64,000 nt of DNA from Favolaschia claudopus (lineage: Eukaryota > Basidiomycota > Agaricomycetes > Agaricales > Mycenaceae). The notes beneath the pieces are model-generated. The model did no database searches, was not told where the DNA came from, and saw only the letters and a program-made list of their open reading frames with translations. The position numbers and the translations under genes are program-made. Below are positions 11,747 through 24,330 of the stretch, piece after piece (position 1 is the stretch's first letter; every line of letters begins with the position of its first letter). The stretch spans positions 806,001 to 870,000 of the forward strand of contig JAWWNJ010000060.1 of assembly GCA_037176885.1 (NCBI GenBank). Reading direction: 5' to 3'.

Positions 11747-13802
11747 TTGCGGATGAAGGAGGACAAGGCCAAAATGGGGAGACAATGGGATGTCGACTCG
11801 CCATTGTTCGCATGCTGTCCCTTATATCGCTTTTCATCCGCAAGTGGCCACATCTCCGGATCCCGTGCCACACGCGGCATCAATTTCCGCCCTTACCGAC
11901 CGATGCTCTTCACAGCCCCGCCCCAACCCTCCATAGCCTCGTCCCCCCGACTCTCCCCCCCCTCACCGACACCTCCAGCAGCCAGAGACGCGCAGAACGC
12001 GTCGCTCGTCGTGCAAAACAGCGCTCAGACCGTGAGATGCTTACGCGTCCACGTGTATGCTCATCCAAATCAGGACGTTCCTTTCAAGGCTCGAATCGCC
12101 TAATATGGACGCTCCCTTGTTCGTTGGTCCTCGTCGTCCCAAGACTTCTTCACTGATACGCGGCGAAATTCAATCTCGCGAGCAGACGGGACTGGCGGGG
12201 ATTGTGGGTGTGCAGCGGCGTCCACCTCGTTGTGGGCGGTGTCGTCGGCGCTGTTATCCATCGCTCACCGACGGCGTTGACGGATGTCTGTCCTCTGTAA
12301 TGAGTATGCAAGCCAACTGAACAGCCGTAGAGCGTGAAGCCGTACCTTGTACTCCCACATCTTGACCTCCACAATTCCATCCGTTCTCACGCACCCCCTC
12401 GACCTTGTTCTCGTCGGGATTAACCCAAGCGCCCTTGTACTTTGTTCGCCAACCGACCAACCGCGAATCTGGATTTCTGGAACATCATTGGCAGTCGCTT
12501 GTCTGAACTTTGTCCCCGTCGCTTCCTTCAATTAGCAAACTTCGTTAGCTAACGAACGGCCTCAAAAATTTCCCCTCGCTTGATGCAGGCACCAACCCTG
12601 ATAGACGCCTGAGCAGGATGAACGATCCTCTGTCGTCCGTCATCATTCATTACCGTCTCTGCACCGTCTCAGCCAGCGATCTGCGAAGCGGACACCGCAT
12701 CCTTCCATCCCTTGCTGTTCGCGTCAGAACCCTCACAGAAGGCAGCTTCCTCACCATATGCATACATACAAGTGCACTTCCTTCTTTCTCGGAAGGCTCG
12801 TTGACGCCTGCGTAAAGATGCGACGGCGTACAATCCAATCTGTCTGAATCGTGAGTGTGGGTGGATCTTCAATTTACACGAAGCTAAAAACTCACGAGAG
12901 ATGATAGGTACTCTTTGGCATAAGTCCTTTCTTGTGGGCCATGGAACGAACCATTTAACGCGCATACCTCATCTGAATGGCTTGAAATTCGGAGTGAATG
13001 CGCATCTTCGCTGAACGAACGACTAAACTGCCTGCTTTACTCAGTCAATCGAATCACTCGTGTTTTGCGACAATCCTTGCGCCTCATTTCGATCCACTCA
13101 CCGAAGTATTTCGATTGCCGCTAACGAACCGCTTTGACACCTTTTCTTTGTCTTGTACTAAAAAACATTCAAAGGCGGCGTCTAGAGTATGAGCTCGTTC
13201 ACGTCGAGTCTGTGAGTATAAGAAGATTTCAGCGCACCTCGTATTCTTCGCGTCCTCAACTCTAATCCTCTCGTTCTTTTCTTTCTTTCAGCTGGCCTCC
13301 CTTCTAATCGCTATTAGAATTCCAAGCGGACGCGTTCAAGACGCGTTGTGTAGAGACTTCTCATCGAGTTGGGCGTATCCTGGCCATCTTCGACTCATTG
13401 AAGCAGCGATTTTCTTGCGTTGAGGGTGAACAGAAAGATGAATGAAGACGAATAAAAGATGAAAGGGGGAAAAATGAAGATGACATCATTGCCGGGCTGC
13501 CGTCATCGATATTTGATTTGGACTTGAGGCTCCGATCATTTCTTTCTTCTCTCTTTTTTCATCGTCCTTGGGCTCGGGTTCGCTCCTGAAATCTTTGCTA
13601 TCTGAGAAGGTGCCCAGACTGCACAGGGTCAAATTTCCCAAGTTTCTCTGCCCATAATATTTGTAGCGGAATGTTGAATTTTCAAAAGCCGAGTTTGAGC
13701 CGAGTTGAAAGTTCAACCAAATTTATTCCGAGAACTACGAGGCAACATCGTACAGCTCCAGTAAGATAAGGGGTGGGTCAGGATCGCTTCATCCCTTATC
13801 GT
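11747..13802. other. intergenic, possible coding remnants
   Basis: It contains the HMG-box gene promoter and the 3' flank of O-FucT copy C. A minus-strand stretch near 12330-12460 translates to a plausible peptide (WRTKYKGAWVNPDENK) but has no start, no splice context and no relative in the window. No supported gene. Confidence 0.35.
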
Positions 13803-15626
13803 TTACCAGAAGTGAATCGTCTCGGGTTGTCTTCCCGCTCCTAATCGTATTTGGACAACATTACTCGTCAGCGAAGAAAACTGCAAAGAACCTCCGTGGT
13901 AAGTCTCCGGGCAGCACAGGAGGGATATAAGGTCTACTACTCACCCCGGAGCCAATGAAAGACTCGGCAGCCGTCAACACCGCCATATCAACCGCCTGCG
14001 AAACGGCGTATTCCTCAAACATCAAGTCCATATCCAACGAACTCGACACCTCCCATCCACCAGCGCGCAGCAGCGCACTCATCCTTTCCACCCATTCGGT
14101 AGTACCATCTGTAGCGATATAGACACGGCGAAGATCTTGCCGAGGGAACGACCTTTCCGACGCCGCTTCGGCGCGGATAGAATTTATTCGCGAAAGCATC
14201 GCGTCAGTGGTAGGCCAGCAATGAGCCAAAGTAGCGTCCGCGCGAGACTGCCCCTCGGGCACGTCGAGGTAGTCGGGGAGTAGCGGCCATGAAAAATATT
14301 GAGCCGGGGTGGAATTGTGCATCGTCGGGCGGGAGGCGATCCCAGGCGTGCCTAATTGATTCCATGCATTATATTCCAGCTCGTCGTGTGCGAGGTAACG
14401 ACAATGCGCAGAAAAATCTCCACGACGGATATGAATCCCGAGAAGCCCCTCGATGGGCGGGGTAGATGCGTGATATGCCGAGAAGGATTGGAAGTGGTAG
14501 GGTTTCGCGGTGATCGGGGTGAGTGACGGAGGTGGGTGGTTTGAATTCGTATTGAATAAGTGATGATTCCGGAAGAGCGCAGCGGTGATCAAGGGAGACC
14601 AAGAAAAGCCCGTCAGTGCCGGGGAGGCGCTGTAAGAGGGCCAAAGTGAGATTATTGTCTTGTGGCTAAACGCTTCGGTCAATACCAAAAATGTGAGGTA
14701 CATAGCACAAATCTTACTTGAAATCCCAGGAAAACCCGCCATCGATGCGGACACACGGCGCACTCAGATCGAGAAGTTTTCGTGATAACATGAACATTAT
14801 ATCCTGAGCTTCGCTGCCTTCGTGAAGCCCCATCTCCCGCATGGCTTCATGATAGTTAATAGATACTCGCTCCGAAGGTAGACACACAATGTCCCACCAC
14901 TCCTCCGACACCGCTCGTCTTGCAAGGCTGTCTGTCCCGTCTGCAGAAAGCGCCCCACCAGCTGTTGGACCAGATATAAACGCATTGATGGGAACGCGAA
15001 GTTTGTGTCGTTTGCCACCGGGAAGTTCGTCCGGGAAGGGAGGATGTTCGCCGGGGATGTAATCCGAAAAGACGTAAGCGCGTTGGCTGAGATATGCGAG
15101 ATGCGTGTTCAGCAGTCTGGAGACAGGTCAAGAGAAGAGAACTGCCGATGAAGAAAGACTCGACGTACTGCTCTTGGAGGTGATTGTTCCATCTATTGGA
15201 GAAGAGAAAGAGTAAGCTACAATAGGCAGTATAGAGGAAACAAAAAACAAACCCTCCTATCGTCCTTCGCGGGAAATATAGATATCTGAAAATTTTAGCT
15301 CAGATTATTGGAATGGTGCGGCTATGACCATAATCTCACCTTGGACGATCCGACGAAACTTTCACGAACAAGCTCGGCTTGATGTGTTGCGGCAAACTTC
15401 GCTCGTGAAATCGTATCTCAGGAAATGTTGGATGGCCCAATTCCAGGCTCAGTGGATTGACGATGAGAGGAGGAAAGGCTGTCCATGGCCGGTGGGGACC
15501 TCGACGTGCGAAGATGATACAAGAAATGGTCAGCAGGATGAAGGCAGCCAAGGAGAAGCGGACACATGTCGATGTCCTCGAGTAGGGTCGCGATATCGAG
15601 ATTGGTGGAGAAGATTTCCAAGTCAT
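13803..15626 (-). CDS. O-fucosyltransferase-like protein, copy C
   Basis: Six exons on the minus strand: 15626-15340, 15285-15253 (33 bp), 15192-15169 (24 bp), 15116-14718, 14665-13945 and 13880-13803, giving 513 aa. Junction phases are identical to copies B and D. The start chosen (MTWKSSPP) is an ATG followed by an N-terminal anchor, LAAFILLTISCIIF. Exon 4 has the shared LLNTHLAYLSQRAYVF block; exon 5 has LLGIHIRRGDFSAHC (HxRRGD donor-binding motif) and DMAVLTAAESFIG. Together with copy D it forms a subgroup marked by RPWTAFPPL and LGHPTFPEIRF. It is divergent from copy D across 2.7 kb. The second intron has a weak donor (GTTTGT) and its micro-exon is 3 bp shorter than in the other copies. 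Confidence 0.85.
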
Positions 15627-18299
15627 ACGATGCGTGGAGGGGCGGGAGTAGTTCAGAGTTGCCGTTTTTATTGAACATTGCTTTGTAGTATTGTAGTACC
15701 ATACTGCGTGCAAACTCTGTAGTGTCGTAACGAGGTTTGAATACCGGCATAGCTAACCAGTACTGTAGCCAGTGTTTCGAAGTTAAGCCTCGAGTCGAGG
15801 AGGACGAGAATTTGATCGGTATTTCTGAACCACTGCCGCGCTGGAACTGATGGCGGCGGGTAGCGCGGGTTTGTGTGGACACGGTATACAATATGCGCAG
15901 TTGGGTCGTGGCCTGTAGGTGATCACATGAAATTCAAAACAGCGCGAGAAAGCCGGGATTCGCAATTTCTCGAAATTGTGTCTTGGCAAGAATAAAAATA
16001 GATTAAAACAATAGCCGTGAATATGAACAAACCGCTCCACAGACCGTTCGGACGGCCGCTCCCAATCATCAGCTCAATGGATTTGCGGTACGTCGCTTCC
16101 GGCGCAGTAGAATTCCACCGTAATAGAGACGGTATTGCAATTGATGGAATGAAGAACTGTTGTTCAGCCTGTTCAGCCGTTTCCTATAAACTTCAAGACA
16201 CGCTTGTCAACAAGTACATGTGGCGAGTGAAACTGAGACCTAGAAATTAGACGTCCTGTCAGCCTTGAGGCCAGCTTGTTGTAGCCCCGCACCAACTTCT
16301 GTCCATTGACTAATGAACCCAGCGAAGTTGTCCATAGATAGTCGAGCTGTTGCGCGAATGTTTCAGTTTGCTGATGTCAGTACCAAGGCGTAAAGAGATT
16401 AGCAAACGTGAATATTGCTAACGTGAAAAAATCCAGATTTGTGCGAGGTGGTTCCGCTTTTCATCGGGACAGAATCAAGTCAAGTTCGATGTCATCGGCA
16501 ATTGCGCTGCCGCATTGTCACATCTGCGCAGTATCCGTAGTCGCGGTGGGAGTGCAAGGGGCTTCAATTCTGCCCGGCATGCGCTCTGTAGGGTGAAGGA
16601 GGCAGATACCTCTGTAACGGTCAATTGTCCTCTGACCTTGAGTATACCGCCACCGAAGATACGTTCTGCGGCTCCGCTTGCAGACCAATTGACAGAAAGC
16701 CTGGAATCTGAAAACGCAGACCATGAGTCAAAGGCATGCCTTGCCTACGGATGAATTACACCATATCTTGCTCCAATCTCGCTCATAGACTCATCTCATT
16801 CCCGTCCAACTTGAATTCTCGTCCCTTCGGTTCATTTATTTGTGGGAGATCTGATGAAAAACTAGACCGCAGCATGCTTTCCCATGGAAGCGCAGTATAT
16901 GACCATATTTCGGATGTTCGACGGGCGTACTATTCGAGAGTTATTACAATTCAGTGACAGTGACTTCAGTCGATTCTCGAGAGGGATGCTGTACTACCCA
17001 GGCATCAAGGCGACAGGACTCCTCGAGGTCCCACAAGATTCGGGGATGCTGTACATAGAGAGCAGTCCGATTTCCAGCAGAAGGAGTGCGAAGTCGAGGG
17101 TTACGCAAGGGTATGAGCAGCAAAACGCGCTGAAACAGATGGACGTCGGAGGCAAACGACAATTGATGGGAACATTGATGTCATCAAAGCCTCACACTTT
17201 CAGACTCCGACTCTTTGGTCCTCCCCAAATCCTCACCACTTTCTGGTCCCCGCTCCGAAACTGGCTACGATCTCTGCATGATGACTATCTCAACTTGTTG
17301 GGGTACTGTTCAGCTGGTTCGCCCACCGACTTCAGGTACAGGTCAGTGGTCAGTGGTCATTGTAGAGAGTACAGTATTTAAAAATTTTATCCGAGACTGT
17401 GAAAAGGCCGAAAGCATCTAGAATCGACTCCGAAACCTTCGATGATCGTTAGAGCTGTTTCGAATGCTGGTTCTAGCCATTCAAATTTGAGAGCCTCGTC
17501 GGCGTGCACCTGTTTCCTAATGGCTGGCAAAACGAGACCTTCACGTCCTTATTGCCATCACCACTGGCAAGTTGGAAGATCTGCGCAGCTGTTCGAGAAT
17601 ATATATAGCCCGTCCCAATTGCCGATAATCGATGACGGAAACTATTCGAGGCGGCGATACAACAAGTTATCGACGAGGCAAGTTGTTCTCTCCCGTCCGT
17701 TGTGCTTATAATTGTATCATATTCTAGAACCACTCTCCATACGATTGGACCCTCGTTGTTGCACAACCAGTAAATTCTACTATTTACAACTCACATGTGT
17801 TACAGTTGCGATCTGCTGCGCCAGTTCAATTGAGCACGGCTTCCAAACGCGGGATTCCGATTTTCATTTGGGGAAGCGAGGGCACTAACAATCTCCGAGT
17901 TACTCGTAACGCATCGAGCAACGAGAAAGCTGAGCTCCACTGCGCAACGACTATAATCCGTCTCTGCACGAATGTCTCCAATGGGCCGGTGTTGTGGACG
18001 CCGTTACCCAGTGTTCACAGCTTGCAATTGTTCTCGGAACAGCAGCAGATTTCATGCACTCGACGGTGCGCATTTCACAGCAACTCTATTCCGTCCCCCG
18101 ATCGCACCCGCTACTATCGGTTTCAGACCGGGATCTCCATGATATCTATGCTCATTTGACGTCTGATTCCCACCTAGACGCTGCGAGGCACTGATTCGTT
18201 CTAAGCATATCCCGCACCCTACCAATCTGTGTGTTCTGTGCGCAGTCCTCTAAAAGATGGGACCCGAACAAGAACTCATACAACGATTTTCGTCCCCGT
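15627..18299. other. intergenic between divergent O-FucT copies C and D
   Basis: This region lies between the 5' ends of two divergent paralogues and should hold both promoters. It is long for this genome and contains scattered coding-like pieces (see 17936-18194), but no complete gene. No TIRs or tandem repeats were recognised. Confidence 0.4.
17936..18194 (+). pseudogene. possible 3' exon remnant, unknown protein
   Basis: This frame opens after a TGA and runs to the stop at 18194 with a peptide that looks coding (LHECLQWAGVVDAVTQ, QLYSVPRSHPLLSVSD). No start or convincing upstream exon was found and no family is recognised. It could be the last exon of a small gene or a relic. Confidence 0.25.
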
Positions 18300-20094
18300 A
18301 TGAATTCTAGGAGCTCTTCCCTGTCAATTCCCCAATTTCACTCAACCAGTCTTCGATTATCTTTCGCTGGGCTGGTCCTGTTCACGATTTTCTGGCTCAT
18401 CTTCACAGGTCAAGGAACCCACCAACCTTGGACCGCCTTCCCTCCCCTCGTCGTCGACCCACTGGCTCAAGAATTGGGTCATCCTACCTTTCTCGAGATA
18501 CGCTTTTATGAGCGGAATTTGCCTCAACATGTCAAACCGAGTCTTCTGTTGAAAGGACCGGATCGTCCAAGGTCAGATCATGCTAACATGGACTCTACTC
18601 TACTCTCACTGAGGTAAGCCGTTCAGATATCTGTATTTTGCGTCTCCGCCAGCTGGGCTTGGGTATGCTCTTCCTCTTCTCCCTCAAACGCCAGTCGCTG
18701 ATGGTGTTAGATGGAATAACCTACTTCAACAATAGTTACGTCGATCATCTCCCAAAATTTTCTCTTGTCTTGACGCATAACAGTCTTCTGAACACACACC
18801 TCGCGTATCTCAGCCAACGCGCCTACGTATTTTCAGACTACATCCCCAGCGACCATCCTCCCTTCCCTGACAAACTGTTGACTGGGGCGCGACATGAACT
18901 TCACATCCCTATGAACGCGTTTATCGCTGGTCCCACAGACGGCTCGGCGCTTTCTTCCGACGGCACAGATAGTCTTGCGAGACGCGCAGTCTCGGAGGAG
19001 TGGTGGGAGCTTGTGTGCCCGCCGTCACAACGCGTAAATCTCGGTTTCCATCAAACCATGTGGGAGTTGGGGCTCGACGAATTCAGCGAAGCTCATGATA
19101 CGATGTTTCTGTGGGCGCGCAAGCTGTTAGACATGAAGGCGCCGTGCGTTAGCATTGAGGGTGGTGGGCCCTGGAACTTCAAGTGAGCATGAAATGGTTT
19201 TGTTGTTCTCGCGAAGGCGGCGATTGAGCCATTTCTTCAGTTACCCAAACATAATATCACTGTGGCCCTCATATAGCATCTCTCCGGCATTGACGGCTTT
19301 TGCATGGTCTCCGCTGATCACCGCTGCTCTCTTTCGGAATTTCCACTTCTTGAGTCCGGATCCGCCACCTCCGTCTGTCTTTCCCGTCACGATCAAACCC
19401 TATCGATTCCAATCTTTCTCTCCATATCATCCCTCCACCCCGCCCATTAAAGGACTTCTCGGTGTTCACATACGGCGAGGAGATTTCAAGCATCATTGCT
19501 CCGACCTCGCGGACATTGGGCTCGAATACAACGCATGGAACCAATTAGGTGCACCGGGAATCACCACCCGTCCGACACGATACAACTCATCGCTGCCTCC
19601 TGGATTTACTTGGCCGATGCTACCTGACTATCTTGACGTACCTGGGGGTCAGTCACGCAGTTCAGCTATTTTAACTCATTGCTGGCCAACGACCGACTCG
19701 ATGCTTTCACGAATCAACTCCATCCGCGATGAAGCAGCCTCGGGAGAAAGCTTTCCTCCCCAAAATCTTCAACGTATCTATATTGCCACCGACGCCGATG
19801 CCGAATGGATGAAGAGTATAGCTGATCTTTTGCGCGTCAACGGATGGGAGATTTCGAGTTCGTTGGATATAGATTTATCGTTCGAGGAATACGCCGTTTC
19901 GCAAGCAGTCGATATGGCGGTTTTGACGGCTGCAGAGTCGTTCATTGGTGCTGGGGTAAGTAGTGTTCTCCTATCTTGGCTTCTCTCATTTTCCTGATCT
20001 TCATTTTTCCTCGCAGTTTTCTTCACTAACGAGTAACGTCGTACAAATACGACTAGCCGCGGGAAGACAACCTGGAACGATTCACTTCTGGTGA
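18300..20094 (+). CDS. O-fucosyltransferase-like protein, copy D
   Basis: Six exons: 18300-18571, 18627-18662 (36 bp), 18711-18734 (24 bp), 18784-19182, 19241-19955 and 20017-20094; 507 aa. The ATG at 18300 is chosen by alignment with copy C; an in-frame ATG at 18231 would add 23 residues. The N-terminal anchor is LSFAGLVLFTIFWLIF. Exon 4 has LLNTHLAYLSQRAYVF and MNAFIAGPTDGSALSS; exon 5 has LLGVHIRRGDFKHHC (the HxRRGD motif) and DMAVLTAAESFIGAG; the last exon ends TSNVVQIRLAAGRQPGTIHFW. It is a likely secretory-pathway fucosyltransferase, donor inferred. It is the only plus-strand member of the four, and none of the conserved blocks is broken. Confidence 0.87.
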
Positions 20095-20276
20095 TGTTAC
20101 CCTGAAGAAAAAACCTTTCGCGGATTCATCTACACTCGACTTTGTAACCATTTCACTATTGTAGCTGTATGATTCAAGATATGATTTTCTTTCATTTGGA
20201 TTTTCGCCTGGTTTCGGAACAAGTTGAAAACGATCCTCAGTGCTCACTTACTTACTTGATGCTATTGCCGGGTCGA

Positions 20277-20560
20277 AGTACTGTACTAATTCGACCGGTT
20301 GTTCACGTTATGTGTGACGGCCGGTCGTGAACTGAACAGCTAACTGAACTCTGCGAACTTGGTGACGGGTGACGATGACTTTTTCGCTCCAAAAAGGGCC
20401 CCAAAATCGCAAAATTTGCCGGCCGGCACTCGCCGAGAGGTGCCGACCTTCCATATATGGGAATTTTGCCGTGATCGCCGTGATGTGAACTACTTGTCTG
20501 GTGAACGATTTGGGTAACGGGTGACACCCGGTGAACTATTGGTCGAATTAGTACAGTACT
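20277..20560. mobile_element. MITE-like element with about 30-bp terminal inverted repeats
   Basis: The left end AGTACTGTACTAATTCGACC (20277-20296) reappears as a perfect reverse complement at 20541-20560, and the match continues inward with GTTCAC (about 27 of 31 positions). The interior (about 240 bp) has no coding capacity and is rich in GTTCAC/GTGAC motifs and GGCCGGC palindromes. A TA dinucleotide occurs symmetrically inside each end (20279-20280 and 20557-20558), so a TA target duplication is possible but not certain. It lies about 180 bp downstream of O-FucT copy D. Confidence 0.65.
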
Positions 20561-20688
20561 TGGTAAGAAAATTGCATTCTGCGCTCCATGCGGAAGCACA
20601 TGTGCGTATGTTCTACTTTTTCAATTCCTGCCGCAGGTGTTGTGAAGTTTGTGTGAAGTTGTAAAGCAAAGACTTGTATTGGTTCTTT

Positions 20689-20722
20689 CGGCCGGTCGGC
20701 TTCGGCCGAAGTCAGCCGGCCG
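20689..20722. repeat. 34-bp GC-rich imperfect palindrome
   Basis: CGGCCGG at the left and CCGGCCG at the right bracket arms matching at 14 of 17 positions around a TTCGG|CCGAA centre. It could form a cruciform or hairpin. Function unknown. Confidence 0.5.
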
Positions 20723-21292
20723 TTACCACGTCACACTGTGACTCACTCAACTCAAACGCTCATCCCCGGACACTCAGGATGGGTCAACCTGAATCGTCTG
20801 GCATTTTTCCCCACTCATGGATTTCTTTGAACTGAGGCTTGCATCTGGAACTGCCGACCGCTCCCTAAATTTCACCGCTCTGCATGCCAACTCTCAAAAC
20901 CTTTCCTTGATTTTCTCAAGATTTTCTCGCCACTGCGCAGGATCCAGTGATCTGTTTTCAATCGAGTCTCGCATATATGTTTGTCTATATCAAGCCGATA
21001 CCCGACTCACACCATCTGCTCGTACCGCTGGCTCAACTTTCACTGCAAGCTCCGTAGCATTTTTGTCTCTGCTCCGTTGTGGTTTTGTCTCGGCTCCGAA
21101 CCCTGATCGAGGATCTTGTAAGCGAGATATGACGCGTGAGTCATTGATCTGCCTTGAGCGTTTTCGGTTCATCGAATATTTTTCCATACATTTCCGGTCG
21201 AATTTCAAGGAGACTTTGTGTGTCGTCCAGCCTCCCTCCATGTTCACCTGTAGCGGTCCCTCCAATATATAACAGGATCTCGCGTACCGGTC

Positions 21293-22582
21293 CTATAATT
21301 CGTAGCACTCTCTGATAACCTGACCCATATCCCCCATCATCCGCCGATACGCTGCCCTCCACCACCCTACTTCCTCTTGATAAAATCCTGCGTCCCTCCG
21401 TCCACTCTGCTGCATTGCCATCTCAATCTCTTCCGGCGATAGTATGCTCGGCCCTTTATTCCTGCCATCGAGAATAAAAGGTTTTGTCATCGTATAATGA
21501 ACGATGCGCATCTCCGGCGCGAGACGGTCCCAGAGAGCGGGGCTTCGTGTCTTGATAGCGAGGTTCGCGTTATAGATGTAGGGAAGACGCAGCGCCGTGC
21601 CGCCGAAGTAGAGATTGAGGAATGCCTGCTCGGCCTGCTTGAGCGGGTACTGGGCTACTTCCATCTTCTCTAGCATATCCGCTACGGGTGAGTCGTATCA
21701 GCAGCTGCATCCTTTAGGTGCGAAGGAAGCTAAACGTACCAAGGACAGCCGAAGAGGGGCGGAACGCCAGTACACCCGCGTTAAACGTAATACTGAAGCC
21801 CCGTGTATCTCCCGCTCCGTACACATCTGGAACCGCGGCGAAGCCAAACGGGCTGTCGAAGAGCTCGTCGAAGTTGTGTCGGACCAGCGTATCCGCGTCG
21901 AGGTACACCGCGCTGTCGATGCCACCCATCGTTTTATCCAGCGCCCAGATATTCAGCTTCGTGTACTGATCCCGAAACCGCCGGTGGATGCCTTGGCCGT
22001 CATGTGGGGGGTGGATGAGCGGGACGGCGTAGGGCTCCCAGCCCGCGGCCCGCACGATGCAGAGGGCTTTTGAGGAGACGCGGTCGCTGAGGTAGGGGAG
22101 GAGGAGGCGGGCGGTGGTGTTTGCGCTGCGTGCGGAGTAGCCCAGGACAGCGACAGCGATGGCGAAGTCGTCCGAGTAGAGGGAGGAGACGACGGCTCGT
22201 CGTGAGCGAGGGGATGGTGGTGTCGTGGGATCAATCGTTACAGGAAGGGAATTTCTGTGGGAGATGAAGGCGTATCGGTGAGCACTCGAGAGAGGCGAGG
22301 AGGAGGAGGGACTCGCAAATTTTGGTAGTTGTCTAGAGGGCTGTATGAGCCACTCCGCAGATATCGGACGCCCCAGACCCAGGCGATGGCAGATGTCGAC
22401 ATGACGAGCACGAGAGCGATTAATATTCTGGCCTGTTGGCTACATCGGGCGCGAGGAGGAGGGCGATCCCCGTACGACGTTGGAAGGCGCTCATAGGACC
22501 AGCGACCAGAGATTCGAGAGAGGTAAGAGGACATGGGGAAATCTGGCCGAAGTTTTTTTAACTGATAGTTACCCGTATACAT
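21293..22582 (-). CDS. GT8 (glycogenin-like) glycosyltransferase, frame break near residue 110
   Basis: N-terminal part 22582-about 22240 encodes a type II membrane anchor (ILIALVLVMSTSAIAWVWG). The catalytic part runs from about 22220 to 21740 and, after an intron (21739-21682), from 21681 to 21293. It shows the GT8 signature: YSDDFAIAVAVLGYS at the nucleotide-binding start, AVYLDADTLV (DxD metal motif), FNAGVLAFRPS, and a C-terminal IVHYTMTKPF histidine motif. It likely transfers a sugar from a nucleotide donor in the Golgi. The anchor frame meets TAA near 22237, and the GT8 frame begins one base out of register. No GT..AG intron with the right phase was found there, so this is a frameshift, a sequencing error or an unusual splice. 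Confidence 0.75.
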
Positions 22583-24330
22583 GTCATCGGCTCGGTGGGA
22601 CGGTCTGAATTGAATTCGTTAAATTGGCCACGGGCCATCACCTGTTATATGCCGGACCCTGTGTTCTGGGAAGCTTCAAGAAGTTTTCAAGATGGCGTGG
22701 CAGACACGTTGACCAAGTGCATTCAATGCTGCGGGAAAACTGCTTGCTCTCTGTTCGAAGAGCCCGAGATATCATGATTTGGATACATATCTCATAGATG
22801 TGAATCCTTGTCAGCAACTACATTGACGGTCCAACTATTAATGAATCAGATGCAATTCCCGCATTACCAGCGTGTGGGCGCTTAATGAAACGGGAGTCCA
22901 ACTGAAAACGTGATTATAAACGGGTGGAACAACGGTCTACCTCCGCATCACCAAAGAAATGAAACAAAAGTTGCAGAAGGGGTCTCGTATGACAAAGGAA
23001 ATACGACCGGGCTCACAAATACGATCGCTCTTGCAATCAGTATGATTCCTCTCTTCCATATGCCACAAAGTCAAAAAAAGTGCTCAAATATTCTCGGAGG
23101 TAGACTGACCTGTATGGCGATCGCCGATCGCAGTAACTGCGCAACTACTGCGTAACTGCGCGAGGCTCAAGCGATTCTATACGACCTGTCCGAAAAAGGG
23201 AGATGTGTCAAAAAACAAACTTCTTGGGCGCTCCGTGCGGGTGATGGCCGCGGGGAACTATTTTTGGAGCACATGAGGTGGGCTCGGGCTGCGGGTACAG
23301 CGAGACAGTGTCGTTGAAGTTTGGTCTCGTCCGCATTGGAAGGATATGTTCTGTGAGTCATGAAGCAGATGAAACCGGTAAATCTGAAGCAGACGGGTCA
23401 AGTTGACTGTTACGAGCGACACTCCTCGCAATGGGATTATAACGACTTGATTATTTTGAATTTGGCTTTCCTTCGTCTCCCCACAACATACTACGGTCAT
23501 GCTTTCCCGAAGCCCACCACGACCTATGTTGGCGAGGAAGATTTTGCTGACCGATCACACAATCCTCCCTCGGCACTATCTCCGACTGGCAGGCAGGCTC
23601 TCGGCGTGCAGTGGCGGTGCTGCGGCATTGCGGCATGTTGAAAAGTTTGAGTTCGAGTTCCTCACCACGCAACTATTTCATGAGCATTCTGGGTAATTTA
23701 GACGTAACTGTGAGAATCAGATGCATACTTTGAGCCACTCCAGTGAACTGGTAGTCGAGGCGGTGGAAGGAAGGTGATTCTCCAATGATTCTTTGCTAAT
23801 TTTGAACGGTATATGTTTCAGGTATCGCTGGAAGTTCTATAAGTATTCCGACTGCGTTCAGCCCCACAGAATAAGATTATCTCTGTTTCTTGATTGTTCA
23901 ATGCCATCCTAAAGCTCAATTTACAGTACTCGTACAGTCAGTTTAAGCCATCAAATGAACCTACTCCTCGGTCATCTGTTCAACGTATTCCGAGATGAAG
24001 TGCACTTTATTGAGGGGAATGTGTTATACTGGCCTTGCCGCGGCCCACAATAGTAATTCGAATAGTTTCCTGTGGAGTTGATAACCAGGATCTCTGATTC
24101 TACAGCCGATCTTTGAGCCACCACATTCACTATACTTATATTCTGCTAAAGCCGTGTGTGGAGCAGTCAACAGCATTCAAGGATTAAAAACTGTACCCAA
24201 ATTGCTCAAGATACGTACCAGTGGTGGTGCAAAATCACGATATTTATCGAGCAAACGCTCAAACAAATCGTATAAAGCCCTCTGTTTCAGCTCGTCTCCT
24301 TCCTTCCTCAACACCACCACCAAGCCCAAC
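22583..24330. other. intergenic, nothing recognised
   Basis: It carries the GT8 promoter on one side and that of the small secreted protein on the other. Short open frames show no domain, splice support or paralogy. A short direct repetition of gcgatcgc/gcgcaactgcg-type sequence occurs near 23116-23162. Confidence 0.45.
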
